NCBI GenBank assembly: GCA_030278955.1
Contig: JAOANR010000001.1
Coordinates: forward strand, 3,956,874 to 4,020,873
Direction: 5' to 3'
DNA length: 64,000 nt
From: Hygrophila difformis
Taxonomy: Eukaryota > Streptophyta > Magnoliopsida > Lamiales > Acanthaceae
Part shown: one piece after another, positions 1-10,170 of the stretch
How positions within the stretch are numbered: the stretch's first letter is position 1
How the letters are laid out: the number at the start of each line of letters is the position of its first letter
The notes under the pieces: generated by a model
The model's input: only the letters and a program-made list of their open reading frames with translations
Told to the model about the DNA's origin: nothing
Database searches by the model: none
Position numbers and translations under genes: made by a program

Positions 1-611
1 GATAAACCTTCCACCTATTAATATTATCTACTCCACATGCAACATTTTTTTTCTTTTTTTTGATAACATTTGACACATATGAGTCGTGCCAGATAAATTA
101 CAAATGGAGATAAAGAGGATGAATAAGAGGTCGGGTGAGAATCGAACCTCCAATCTATGATTGGAATGCAGTGGATCATCCTCTCATAAAAAATATTTTA
201 TGTTGATTGTTAACGTGGTAATTCTATGTTTCTATACAAAACTAAAACAATTAAATATTAAAATACCTATTGCAAAAAATATGTTGATGGAATACATATT
301 AGTAATAATTTTATATAAAAGATTCAGGATTTCATTTGATTTACTTGTCTTTTTAAGTATTTTAAAACATTTAGAATTTACTTATTTATTTATTTGATTT
401 ACTTGTCTTTTTAAGTATTTTAAAACATTTAGAATTTACTTATTTATTTATACCATAATGTCTTTAAAATTAATTTTTAATTATTATTTAGTAATACTAA
501 TATTTATTTTTTTCTTAAACATATAGACACTAAAATAGAGAACTACAATCGAGTACACATAGAGTGTGAATATACAATTATACAATTGTTTAAAAAATAG
601 AGGTAATAACT
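1..611. other. AT-rich intergenic DNA, no gene seen
   Basis: No convincing coding region. A 78-codon frame at 161-397 is AT-rich with no recognisable domain. A short direct duplication (ATTTGATTTACTTGTC...TTATTTATTTAT) occurs at about 336-397 and 390-450. The stretch near 145-165 looks like a complement of a pol III B box, but no tRNA fold follows from it. Confidence 0.6.
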
Positions 612-937
612 AAAATATGCCACCAAAATGAGTCATTTCCACTTTTTGGTCATGATATTTTGATTTAGGAAAATAGGCCATTAGAAGGATTCCGGGCCTG
701 AATTTAGGCCATTGGGCTGTAATTCGGGCTGCGATGGCTTAAAAGTGGAAATGATTACTTCTGGTGGCCTATTTTAGTTTTTTTTTCAATTATTATTTTA
801 TTTTATTTTATTTTATATAATTAAAATAAATAATACTCATTATGTGTCATTATTTATGCCATGCTTATTTTTCTTGTTGCAGTATTTTTATTTCATTTTT
901 ATTTTAAAAAATAATTAAATATTAATCGTCAAACCTA
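612..937 (+). repeat. Left arm of a long inverted repeat, with a MITE-like foldback at its outer end
   Basis: The outer 612-776 is itself a foldback: AAAATATGCCACCAAAATGA at the left pairs with TTCTGGTGGCCTATTTT at the right. Both ends carry TCATTTCCACTTTT or its complement. The whole arm is repeated in inverted orientation at about 1530-1843. The flank 777-937 (ATAATACTCATTATGTG, TTATTTTTCTTGTTGCAG, ATTAATCGTCAAACC) pairs with 1530-1678. This is visible directly; no transposase is present, so it would be a non-autonomous element. Confidence 0.75.
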
Positions 938-1529
938 AACCCTTTGCAGACCTTCAATGGCTCATCCAAAAAAAAAAACATACTTTAACTCTCACAAACT
1001 CCTTCGGAATGGTCTTAATAATTTATATTATGGGATTGTAATTAGTTTACAATTTTAATTAATTTATTCAGTGTGATTTAAAGATATATGTTTGTAGGTT
1101 GGATTTGAATTATTAGTGGTAATGGGTTCGAAAGTTTAATATATTTATTTATTAATATGATGTGATGGGTAGGTTTGGCGATTAATATTTAATTATTTTT
1201 TAAAATTGAAATGAAATAAAAATATTGGAACAAGAAAAAAAAAGAAAATAGGACATAAATAATGGCACAGAATGAGTATTTTACTATATAGCAAGTCGAA
1301 AAAAAATATAACTCATTACAATCACACTATTAATAGGACGGATGGAGTAATATAAGAAATAAAATAAATATTATTTCAAATATATTATAAAATAAGTAAA
1401 ATAAATACATATTCAAAAAAATTATAAGGTAAAAATAAACGTAATTTACTATAAGTATCCTAAAATTTTCGGACATGGTATTTTATGTAGGAATAACTAG
1501 TATTAAATGCAAGAAAATTTTCGGACATG
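938..1529. repeat. Spacer of the inverted repeat with an extra partial copy
   Basis: AT-rich spacer between the arms. At about 1170-1290 there is a third, partial copy in the same orientation as the right arm (GGTTTGGCGATTAATATT, GAAATGAAATAAAAATATTGG, GGACATAAATAATGGCACA). A sequence resembling the end of a Stowaway element (GGACGGATGGAGTA) lies near 1337. No gene seen. Confidence 0.55.
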
Positions 1530-1843
1530 GGTCTGTTGGGCAATTAATATTTAGTTATTTTTAAAATAGAAATGAAATAAAAAATGTTGGAACAAGAAAA
1601 AGAAAGTAGGACATAAATAATAGCACATAATGAGTATTATTTATCTTAATTATATAAAATAAAAAAATTCAAAAAACCAAAATAGGCCAGCAGAATGAGT
1701 CATTTCCACTTTTAGGCCATCGCGGCCCGAATTCCAGCCTAATGGCCTGAATTCAGGCCCAAAATCCTTCTAGTTGCTTATTTCTCTAAATCAAAATATG
1801 GTGGCTTAAAAGTGGAAATAACTCCTTCTGGTGGTCTATTTTA
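1530..1843 (-). repeat. Right arm of the long inverted repeat, MITE-like foldback at outer end
   Basis: Reverse complement of 612-937 with moderate divergence. The outer part 1679-1843 is a foldback (AAAATAGGCCAGCAGAATGA ... TTCTGGTGGTCTATTTTA). A further partial copy follows at about 1849-1955 (GAAACAAAAATGTTGGTACG, ATAATACTAGTACGGTATGA), giving four related segments within 1.4 kb. Confidence 0.75.
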
Positions 1844-1954
1844 ATTATATAAATGGACATGAAACAAAAATGTTGGTACGAAAAAAAAAAAGAAAGAAAA
1901 GAAAAAAAAAAGTGGGATATAAATAATACTAGTACGGTATGAGTATTATTTATT

Positions 1955-2118
1955 TTTTTGGTGAATTACCGGGTATCCCAAGGCCACATTAGACCCAAAA
2001 CTAATCCCTCGAGAATCTGCATGGGCATTAAGAACGCCTATCTCAAAGCAGTTTTTTACATACACAAGGCTCGAACCCGAGATCTTGCTTAAGCGACTAG
2101 AGCCCCAATCCTGCTTAA
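1955..2118 (-). repeat. Possible tRNA-derived SINE or repeat fragment
   Basis: On the minus strand the sequence has GGGTTCGAGCC at about 2069-2079, which fits a pol III B box, preceded by an A-box-like TAGTCGCTTAAGC. A CGCTTAAGC/GCTTAAGC repeat flanks it. No clear tail or target duplication was found, so the call is weak. Confidence 0.3.
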
Positions 2119-2120
2119 GC

Positions 2121-3121
2121 ATTTTTTTTTTGAGAAAAAAGTTTCGTTTATTTCGTAACCATAAAATTTGACAAGGTTACACCAAATACTCCTCTCTCTA
2201 ACACAGTCTCAGCACCTCTCACAATTCTCAAACCGTAGACAAATTACTCCTCTCCCCATCACAGTCTCAGCACCGCCCACAGTGCACATACAGAAAGATG
2301 ATAATGCAGAATGCCAATATTTCCTCATAGTAAAGGAGGTCAACACAACCAATCCCTATGTTTGCAGCCACCACACTCAAACATCACACTTTCATTCTCC
2401 CGACCCTCAAACCATCTCGCCACACCCAAAGTCTGTGGCATAAGTCATTTCGCCATGTATCATATCACAGCAGTTGAAGCGCCTTACCCTTCAGACCCGG
2501 CCCGTGAAAGGTAGAAAAATTAGCCCCATTTCTCCACCTTACCTTCCCTCATTGCACCGCGTCTTGCCCACTGATCGGCTAAATCATTCCGCTCTCTTAA
2601 TATGTGTGTAAAACTGACACACCCTGCATGGTTAACAATAGCCGCAATCGATCCAATGTGCTCATGGAATCGCCAAGGGAATGTGTCCAGATTTTTCGTC
2701 CAACTTACAACGGTTTGTGAATCACTTCGGAATAGTAGTTTTGGAAGAGGAAAGCCCTGATCTCGCACCATCGCGAAACATACTCGACAAATAGCCAACA
2801 CCTCCGCTTTTGTGGAGTCTGTTATCCCGATATAAGCATACAGATATAACTTTGCCTTCTTCATCTCGAATCACCCCCCCCCCCCCCCCCCCCCGGCCCC
2901 AGATTTCCATTGAAGACACGTTCGTATTAATTTTCCACCACTCCGATTGTGGACGTTCCCAAACCAAGCCTCTCCGGATTACTCTAGGTCGCATTAACCG
3001 ATTCTGTAACAAACCCTCCGGAAAGCTGATGGCCAAGTCCTGAACATTACCAACCTATTCACTCCTTGCCAATTTCCACCATAAGCACACTCGCCATTTA
3101 ATTTCCTCTGTAGCCGCCCTC
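2121..3121 (-). pseudogene. LINE (non-LTR retrotransposon) 3' part: RNase H domain and 3' tail
   Basis: The minus strand encodes the C-terminal RNase H domain of a plant LINE in two frames. The first (about 3036-2865) has WWKINTNVSS and GVIRDEEGKVIS. The second (2864-2520) has STKAEVLAICRV, LFRSDSQTVVSW and HILRERNDLADQWARRG, which match the acidic motifs of RNase H. The frame changes just after a glycine run encoded by a long poly-C tract (about 2874-2894), so this copy is broken. A T run at 2121-2130 on the plus strand would be the poly(A) tail. The fragment stops at 3121, where the 17.6-kb LTR element begins; the rest of the LINE resumes at 20693. It is therefore one interrupted LINE rather than two. 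Confidence 0.85.
3117..3121. repeat. Target-site duplication, left copy (CCCTC)
   Basis: CCCTC directly precedes the LTR and recurs directly after the second LTR at 20693-20697. A 5-bp duplication is typical of LTR retrotransposon integration and proves the two LTRs belong to one insertion. Confidence 0.93.
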
Positions 3122-3423
3122 TGATAATGGCAAAAAATGACCATTATTTTCAATCCATTTCCGTGTCTTAAACGGGCATTTGATCGCATTCCGGTCTTAC
3201 ATTAAGTAAGAAAGCAGTCGAATTGGACTAATTTATGCATAATTGTAAAAACAATAAGCTGGTGTGAAAAAGGCATAAATATGTAATTTTATTACATATT
3301 TATGTTAGAAAAATCCAAAAACATGAGAAAAAGAAAAGGAAACAAAAAGATGGGAAAAAGATAGAAAAGCCCACAAAAAGAATATTTTCGGCCCATCTGG
3401 CCCAATCCAGCAGGCCAGGAAGA

Positions 3424-3690
3424 CCTTTGTCACGGAAGCCCCTTGGCGCGATGCTGTGTTCCGCGACAAAGGAGGGGTTCCGCGACCAAGTGGCCCTGAT
3501 GAAGGAGAAGACCAGCCAAAGCCCTCTGGCGCGATACCTTTGTCGCGATGCCCTGTTCCGCGACAAAGGTCCATTCCGCGACCAAGATACATTTTTAGAG
3601 ACACAAGACCCAGTCGAGAAGCTTTGCCACATGCAGTGTGTTCCGCGACCAAACTTGGTGCTCCGAGACAAAGCTGTGATGTGTGTGATG
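3424..3690. repeat. Nested-palindrome array, LTR block 1 (3 units)
   Basis: Three units at about 3424, 3525 and 3620, each with inverted copies of TTGTCGCGGAA or close variants (TTGGCGCGATG / TTCCGCGACAAAG). The block ends about 55 bp upstream of the LTR TATA box, the position of a core-promoter-proximal enhancer. The matching block in the 3' LTR is at about 16480-16746. Confidence 0.8.
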
Positions 3691-3743
3691 TCTTGAGACA
3701 CAATGGGCTCAAATCAAGGCCCATGAGCTTAGGGTTTCCCCTC

Positions 3744-3751
3744 TATAAATA
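3744..3751 (+). promoter_or_regulatory. LTR TATA box
   Basis: TATAAATA in the context CCCCTCTATAAATATGAGG, directly downstream of palindrome block 1. Transcription would be expected to begin about 25-35 bp downstream (near 3775-3785), defining the U3/R border. The start site is inferred. Confidence 0.7.
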
Positions 3752-4369
3752 TGAGGTGTTTCCTTTGAGCTAAAGGTTGGAAGAATTTTAGAACAACTAT
3801 ACCTTCTTGAAGACAAGTTGGGGAGTTCAGTAGTTAGTTTAGTTTAGGGTAGTTTAGTTAGATTTTTCTTGTATTATTTAATTTATGCACTAGTTAGAAG
3901 TAGTTTACTGCACTTGGGTTAGATAGCCAGTTTTAAACCTTGTTTTTGTTCTAAACTTTTGTTTAAGGGTTTGTGGTACTCAAACCATGGGTATGAACAA
4001 CACCGTTTAATAATATGGGAAAACATTCTCCATTTGTGTCCCAAAATCATGAAATGGGTCTCACACCCCATGGATCTTACTGCTTCCGTTTTCCTTGGGT
4101 CATTTGATCCTTGTTTTGCATTTTAATGTCACTGCTTGGTGACTTTTTCTTGGGATAATGTTGCATGCTTATGGATGATCAAGCTTAGATTAGGGTTCTT
4201 AAGTTTTAAGTTTGCTTTATTTCTATTATGTTCAAGCATGTTCTAGCTAGATTCAAATTCTGTTTTGTTATTTTGAGCTTAGTTTAGCTTTTGAATCTGA
4301 AATGGGTGAGATCACACATAATGCATGCCACTGTCCACTTTACTTTTCTGACATGTGTACTTGACACAC

Positions 4370-4845
4370 TTTTGTCGCGGAACAACTCTTGTCGCGGAAC
4401 CACGTTCCGCGACAAAATGGTGCTTTGGCGACAAAGGTGCCAAAGAACATTTGTTGACCATTATTTTGAAACCCTTGGTCGCGAAACACCCCTTGGCGCG
4501 GAACCACGTTCCGCGACAAAATCTTGATTAGCGACCAAGGACCCAAACACATGTGATTTTATTCCGGAAGGGCTTTGTCGCGAAGCAACCTTGTCGCGGA
4601 ACCACGTTCCGCGCCAAAACCCCTTGTTCCGCGACAAGAATTATGCCTTGTCCAATTTTCAACCTTTTTGTCGCTATGCCCTTGTCGCGGAACCATGTTC
4701 CGTGACAAAATTTTCTTTACTTAGCGACAAAGCGAACCCTAAACTTTCAAAATCCCATTTCTTTTATTTCCCACCCCTTTGTCGCGAAACCTTTGTCGCG
4801 GAGCCACGCTCCGCGACACAAACTCTGCATCGCGACAAGGTGGCA
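4370..4845. repeat. Nested-palindrome array, LTR block 2 (5 units)
   Basis: Five units begin at about 4372, 4475, 4570, 4664 and 4777. Each has the plan outer motif - inner inverted pair - outer motif. A typical inner pair is TTGTCGCGGAA, a 5-base loop CCACG, then TTCCGCGACAA; the outer arms are CTTTGTCGCGAA and AGCGACAAAG. This block lies downstream of the LTR TATA box, so it would be in the transcript and could fold. The 3' LTR has the same block at about 17411-17886. Confidence 0.85.
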
Positions 4846-4879
4846 CCTTATGCCAAATGTTCATTCTTCATTTCAATCC

Positions 4880-7651
4880 ATTAATTAATTGAACCTTTAT
4901 ATTAATATTTTGAGGTTGAAATCTAATGATCTCAACCCATGATTAATTTGATATAAAGAACCTTGTTCAATTTCCCATTAAAAGATTCTTCTACAAATGA
5001 TTAAACTCTAATGCTCTAAGTATATAATCCGGACTGTAGTTAATTAATTAATTATGGAATGAGCGATTATTTAGACATGAAGAGTGATTACGGATTCATC
5101 TCCATACCTTGCATGAGAAACCAATGTCTCTAATGCAAGATGACCCAAAAATATTTTCTTTTATTTTATTTTATTTTGTCTTTTCCGTGATGTGTGAAAC
5201 AGCTAATAAGGAATATATCAGATTAATGTTGGCGGGTATTCCCACACGGATAACTAGCTCGTGATCTGTATATTAATTAATAGTTGTTATTTTGCATGGT
5301 CCAGATAGTGGTCGGTGGAAGCCTTGGCGGTTCATCCCTCCGGGATAATAATAGCTGCTCAGCTGACTCCCATCCGGATACAGTTTTCTTTTCTTACTTT
5401 AATTTCAAACCTGAATCTGGAGCTGTGGTAATGTTAGATGATATATGCCAATGTCATCTAATGATTATTGCAGTAATAGAACATGTGGGTTTTTATCCAA
5501 ATTCACAGACAGTGGAGTCTGAAATGACGGCGGCAACTGTCATTTGAGGCATTCCACTGTCTAAAAATCATCCCACCTGAAATGGTCAGGACCTGGATAG
5601 CAGATGTTTGCAGTCCGGATCATCCTGATTATTTTTGTCATCTTTTTAGCCAAATAAATTCTTCTCATATCCGGCTATTTCATCTCTGTGTTTCACATTC
5701 TGTCTAAACCCACCTTATATTTTGGGTTATTTTATTTTACACTTCTCTATAAATTTATGCATGATATTATTATGTAGATATTGTGGTCATATTATTTTGG
5801 GATCCTTCCCTTGGACATAGAAGTCTTGATTTAAATCAGATGTTTCATATTAAATTTCCAACAAAAATTCCTTTATAAAATCCGGATCTGAGTAAGGGAT
5901 AAATTTCACAGTTATGACTAATTCATATCCGACTGGGGGTTGATTTTGGGAAATTAGAAGCAGAGTCAACGATTAGGTCTCACCTAGACTGAAAGGATCT
6001 GTGATTTAATTGAGAGTCTAGTACCTGATAGGGAATGATTTTTCAGATTTATTATTTTCCAAAATTGCTGTTTGTTGGAAATCTTGTATTAAATATTACA
6101 CTGAGTCAGATTCCACTTGGATTCCGATAAGGTGTGACAGATAATACTAGAGGAACAACATTCAGGCCTTGGTTATCCTCTAAGGTAGGGTTGAGTATTC
6201 TTTCAACTGCTATCTTCTTCTGCCAAAGCCTATTTTTGAGTCCTGAGTGAGTGCATCCGGAATGAGCTAATTTCATTAGTTCGTTTCATTAGTTTGTATC
6301 TCATAACCACCCGACGAGAAGTGAACACTGCGAGCGGTTCACCGAGAATAGGGAATTCTTGATCCACATCCGGTCATTCTGACTGGGGGCTTTCTGTTAC
6401 TACCAGGGTCAGACTTTCAAAAACATCCGAGTGATAGGATTTTAAATGCTTTCTTTACCGCTTCCTTTTAATTGCTTTCTTTAGAAGTCACTCGGTTGTA
6501 TTGAGAGTTGTGTAACTGCTACTAGAATTGAGAGTTAAGGGATAGTTCAGGGTTTGATTTGAATCTACGGGTGTGACATGGGGGAATGATAGCAGTACTT
6601 GACACTTGAATAAATGATTTGTCAGGTGTTGCTTGTCCACCACAGATAAATGACACGCTCTGACGGGAGCAGTTGTGAGTCTGTGGTATCTTAGATTTTG
6701 CTGTCTTAAGAGCATGTAACCTCTTACTGTAAGTACCTGTCTGTTAAAGGGAACATGGTATAGAGAGCATGAGAGTTAGCTAACTGAAGACTTATCCCGA
6801 GCTAAGATCTGTGTATTAAAATGGAAGTTCAACTGTGTTTCATCTGAATCTTGTCCAACCTTTATTCTTTTCTTCCTGTCCCTTCTGTCTCATTTTAAAT
6901 CTGCTTTCTTAGATAATTTTAATCGCTTTCTTAGAATAATTCCATTGCTTTCTTAGATTAAATTTAATTCGCTTTCTAGAATAATTTTACCTGCTTTACT
7001 TTAATTGCTTTCATGATCTAATTCAAATTCTGTCAAGTAGTTGTTAGTCAAATCACACACTTGAATCGAGTACCGAGTGGAAAATCTTAGTAAATGACGT
7101 GGGCCCTGCTTCCATCGCACATCCTCCAGTGAACGATCCGGTCTTACTATAAATTACTGCAATTTTTGACACCGTGCGCTTTCGGGGGCACAGTTTCTTA
7201 ACTACGAGCAATAAAAACATGACTACGTATAAATATATCCCTAATCACAACACCGCCACCATAAATTGGTTTCATTAAATAAAACCTAAACCAGGATCAC
7301 GAATTTTCGGAAAATACTCATGTAGTGGGAATTAGTCAAAAGTTTCATGGCAGGAAATCTTATGGCAAGAATTGATGAGAAGTATCATGGCATATTTGCC
7401 GGGGATCCTCAGTGTGACAGGCTGAAGGTCAACCTATCCCGGCTATGCCATGAGATTTGTCAACATTTCATGACAGAGAGGACCACAGCGCCATTTGAAA
7501 CCAAAGCACCATACTTGAGTAATAAAAAGACTAATAATCTTGATATATCCCTAAACCCTTTCCCGTGAATTATAACGCTTTTCATTTAATAAATCTAACC
7601 TGGTATGATTTTAGCAAAAGCTCGTGTTAACGAAACTTGTCAAAAGTTTCA
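4880..7651. other. Noncoding remainder of the 5' LTR
   Basis: No gene. AT-rich DNA with CCGGAT/ATCCGG-type motifs, a run of GCTTTCTTAGA-like repeats at about 6900-7010, and a segment near 7345-7530 with the related phrases TTTGCCGGGGATCC and AAAGTTTCATGGCAGG, which resemble degraded primer-site sequence. Confidence 0.6.
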
Positions 7652-7669
7652 TGGCGCCGTTGCCGGGGA
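7652..7669 (+). promoter_or_regulatory. Primer-binding site complementary to tRNA-Asp
   Basis: TGGCGCCGTTGCCGGGGA follows the 5' LTR with no spacer. It is the exact complement of the 3' end of plant tRNA-Asp (TCCCCGGCAACGGCGCCA, recalled). This primer is characteristic of Athila-type Ty3/gypsy elements. Confidence 0.9.
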
Positions 7670-8175
7670 GGATGCAGCGTCATTTATTAAGAGGATTACA
7701 CTCCTGATTACTCCTAGATTAGCTTAGATCAGTCTAGTTTAATGTAATATATTTAATCTAGAACAGAAAAAGTACCCTCAAGATTAATTGAACATTTAGA
7801 GTACCAAGACTCTAAATGTGAGGATGTTGAACTGAGGAGAAAACCTAACCTAATGGGTATTTATCTGTCTTGCAGGAAATTCGGAACCAACCAAAAAGAA
7901 GGAGCATAAAAAGCAAGGAAAACCAGGTTCTTGGTTGGGAAAATTCCACAAATCTGAGAAATTATTTTCGGAATTTAAAGCAATTTAAGATCCGGAATAA
8001 ATCTTGCAGATAAATGGAACTGACCCAACCTAATTTTATGCAAGTAGATTATTTTAAATAATGGCCCAATGATTTGAATTTACTTGGACTGAATTCATTC
8101 AGGTCCAACTCAAATAAAATGGACGCAGGCCCAATATCACACTCGGGCCCAATCCGTTGAAAATTTGAAAATTCA
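7670..8175. other. Element leader, noncoding, with a hairpin and internal PPT-like 17-mer
   Basis: No gene. At about 7793-7818 CATTTAGAGT and ACTCTAAATG form a perfect stem. They are followed by AAATGTGAGGATGTTGA at 7814-7830, the same 17-mer found at the true PPT/3' LTR border (16164-16180). Confidence 0.65.
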
Positions 8176-8595
8176 AAGAGTTTGTCGCGGAATGACCAAT
8201 TTGTCGCGGAACAACGTTCCGCGACCAAGTACAACTCCGCGACAAAACTCTCCTTATCAGCAACCCTTGTTTGTCTTTGTCGCGGAGTGACCATTTTGTC
8301 GCGATGCCCAGCATCGCGACCAGGTGCAATTCCGCGACAAAATCTCACTCACCTCTGAACTCTGTTTGTCCTTGTCGCGGAAGCCTTTGTCGCGGAGCAT
8401 GACTCCGCGACAGAGTTCCTATTCCGCGACACGGGCACACCACTCCATTCTTCCTCGCCATTTTGTCGCGGTACACTTTGTCGCGGTGCATGACTCCGCG
8501 ACAAAGTCCCACACTCCGCGACACCTCTAATGTCGCCGAGCCTGGTCGCGTAATCCTGTTCCGCGACCATGGGCTAGGGTTCCGCGACCGGCCCA
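8176..8595. repeat. Nested-palindrome array, internal block (5 units)
   Basis: Five units begin at about 8176, 8274, 8371, 8460 and 8530, spacing 70-98 bp. Each has four motif copies, for example TTTGTCGCGGAAT ... TTTGTCGCGGAAC, AAC, GTTCCGCGACC ... CTCCGCGACAAAA. The last unit is partly degraded (GTCGCCGAG, GGTCGCGTAAT). The array stops at 8595, immediately before a TATA-like box, mirroring LTR block 1. Confidence 0.85.
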
Positions 8596-8599
8596 TTAG

Positions 8600-8607
8600 T
8601 ATTTAAA
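8600..8607 (+). promoter_or_regulatory. Internal TATA-like box for the element's gene
   Basis: TATTTAAA follows the internal palindrome array and precedes a pyrimidine-rich CTCCGCCTCCCTCTTCTTCC, as in many plant core promoters and 5' leaders. The ATG of the two-exon gene is about 160 bp downstream. An internal promoter separate from the LTR is inferred from position and sequence. Confidence 0.55.
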
Positions 8608-8766
8608 CCTCTCCGCCTCCCTCTTCTTCCTCACGCATTCGGACTTAGAAATTTTCGGAAAAATCTCTCGTACGCGAAACCACCTCTCCCAAAGCACACC
8701 ACCGTGTTCTTCGCACACTCCGACCACCAAACCCGGGGGAAACTCTGCCCGATTTTCGCAAACCCA

Positions 8767-10130
8767 ATGGAACCATCGTCTTCCTCGTCTCCTAAGAAAG
8801 CCGAGCCCTGGTAAGCGTTTTTCTTGACTGTTTCTCGTACACCCATTGCCCCTGTTTTCGCATCTTGGTGGTTTTGAGGATTTTTGTGTTCTGGAACTTG
8901 AAAGCGTATGAGTTTGTGTTGTTCTGGACTTTTATGCTTATCCGAGTTCGATTTTAGGGATTATGTGGTTTGGGCATGTTGGATTTTGATTCCCTGATTT
9001 CTTTGTTGATGGCCGAGCATGATTAGGAGCTAGGCAGTTTGTTTTGGGTGTTGCAGAGGCATGAATAGGAGTAGGGGTTGCTTTTTGTTAATAAGGATGC
9101 ATATGGAGTTCGGTTTGGCAATGATGAATTTTATCAGTGATGAGTTTTGAGTTTTGAGTTAGTAGGGTTCTTAGGTTTCCCCCTTGCGATTCTTGTTTTA
9201 ATTTTGGTCTACCTTTTGGGATCTGTGTTATTTTAGATTTCTATGAATCTTGAAGCCTGGAATCTGAGAACCGATGAACACTTGGTTGTTTTTGAATAGC
9301 TTGATTGGCTTTAATAGTTTTGTATTCAAAAGCATGCTGGGTTCACTTTGTTTCATGATTCAAAATAAGTGAGCAAGTCGATTGCTTGATTTTCTGTTTT
9401 TGATAAGTGGAAGCATGATCTTGTGTTCCTGTTGCAAGCTCATGAGTGTTGCATGCCTTGTGGGCATTTAATGCTGGTTTCTTATTTTGGCATGTAGGCT
9501 GCAAGTTTTTGTGAAGGGTTTGTTTGTCTGCGTTGGGCAAATCTGCCCACCAATCCCCTTTTCAACAAGTTTACCTTTCCACTAAAAGACAAAATAGTAC
9601 TAGGAATTTTGGTTGACAAATGTGTTTTTGTTCCCAATGGAACTAAAAAGTGTGAGTTAAGTAGCAGTATTTTGCCACCTCAACTGCTACCTTTTTACAA
9701 AAATCCAAAAATGGGACCACACACATCCCACTTTTCATTAAATAAAATCAAGTCAACCTTTTCAAAAATTAAAAATAGTGTTTGCATTTTCTTGAACGTT
9801 TTAACTGTCCAATGACAGTCCAAACAATCCGGAAATAGCGAATCCATCCCGCCATGCCTCCATTGCACACTCCATTTCCGAGCCAACCATTCCATCATCA
9901 TCATCTCATTCCATTTTCAACAAGTGCCTCGAGCTTGTTTAATAAAATTGGAAAAGCAACCTTTTTGGGCACAATAGCCTACTAAAAAATTCTCTAAGTC
10001 CAATGACTTAGACCTTTTTAAATTAATTAGTGGCATCCGCCTTATAATAATGTTTTGAGTATTAATCAAATAAATCACATTTCGAGCAAAGCTCAAAATG
10101 TGAGGATGTTGATTTTTGGCTCGAAACTTA

Positions 10131-10170
<40 letters not shown>

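Larger units (their letters stand above)
3122..7651 (+). repeat. 5' LTR of the 17.6-kb element
   Basis: 4530 bp, TG...CA ends. It contains two palindrome-array blocks (about 3424-3690 and 4370-4845), a TATA box at 3744-3751 and a long noncoding remainder. Compared with the 3' LTR I count about eleven substitutions and one 15-bp length difference near 3846 (extra TTTAGGGTAGTTTAG here). Short open frames rich in SRN, RDK, VAE and SATK residues are translations of the repeated TTGTCGCGGAA motif and are not genes. Confidence 0.95.

Noticed and set aside
120..175. Possible minus-strand tRNA (GGTTCGATTCTCACC-like T arm)
   Set aside because: No acceptor stem or anticodon arm could be paired around it; more likely a repeat fragment.
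3300..3773. Overlapping open frames on both strands with SRN, RDK and VAE repeats (also at 4291-4884, 8049-8596 and in the 3' LTR)
   Set aside because: They are translations of the TTGTCGCGGAA palindromes in all frames; no start context, no domain, and both strands are open at once.
5284..5547. 87-codon frame in both LTRs (5284-5547, 18325-18588)
   Set aside because: Present in both copies only because the LTRs are near identical; no domain and only one amino-acid difference from LTR divergence, so conservation is uninformative.
8176..8595. CRISPR-like regularly spaced repeats
   Set aside because: Units are nested palindromes with variable spacers inside a plant retrotransposon; no cas genes and no conserved repeat/spacer pattern.
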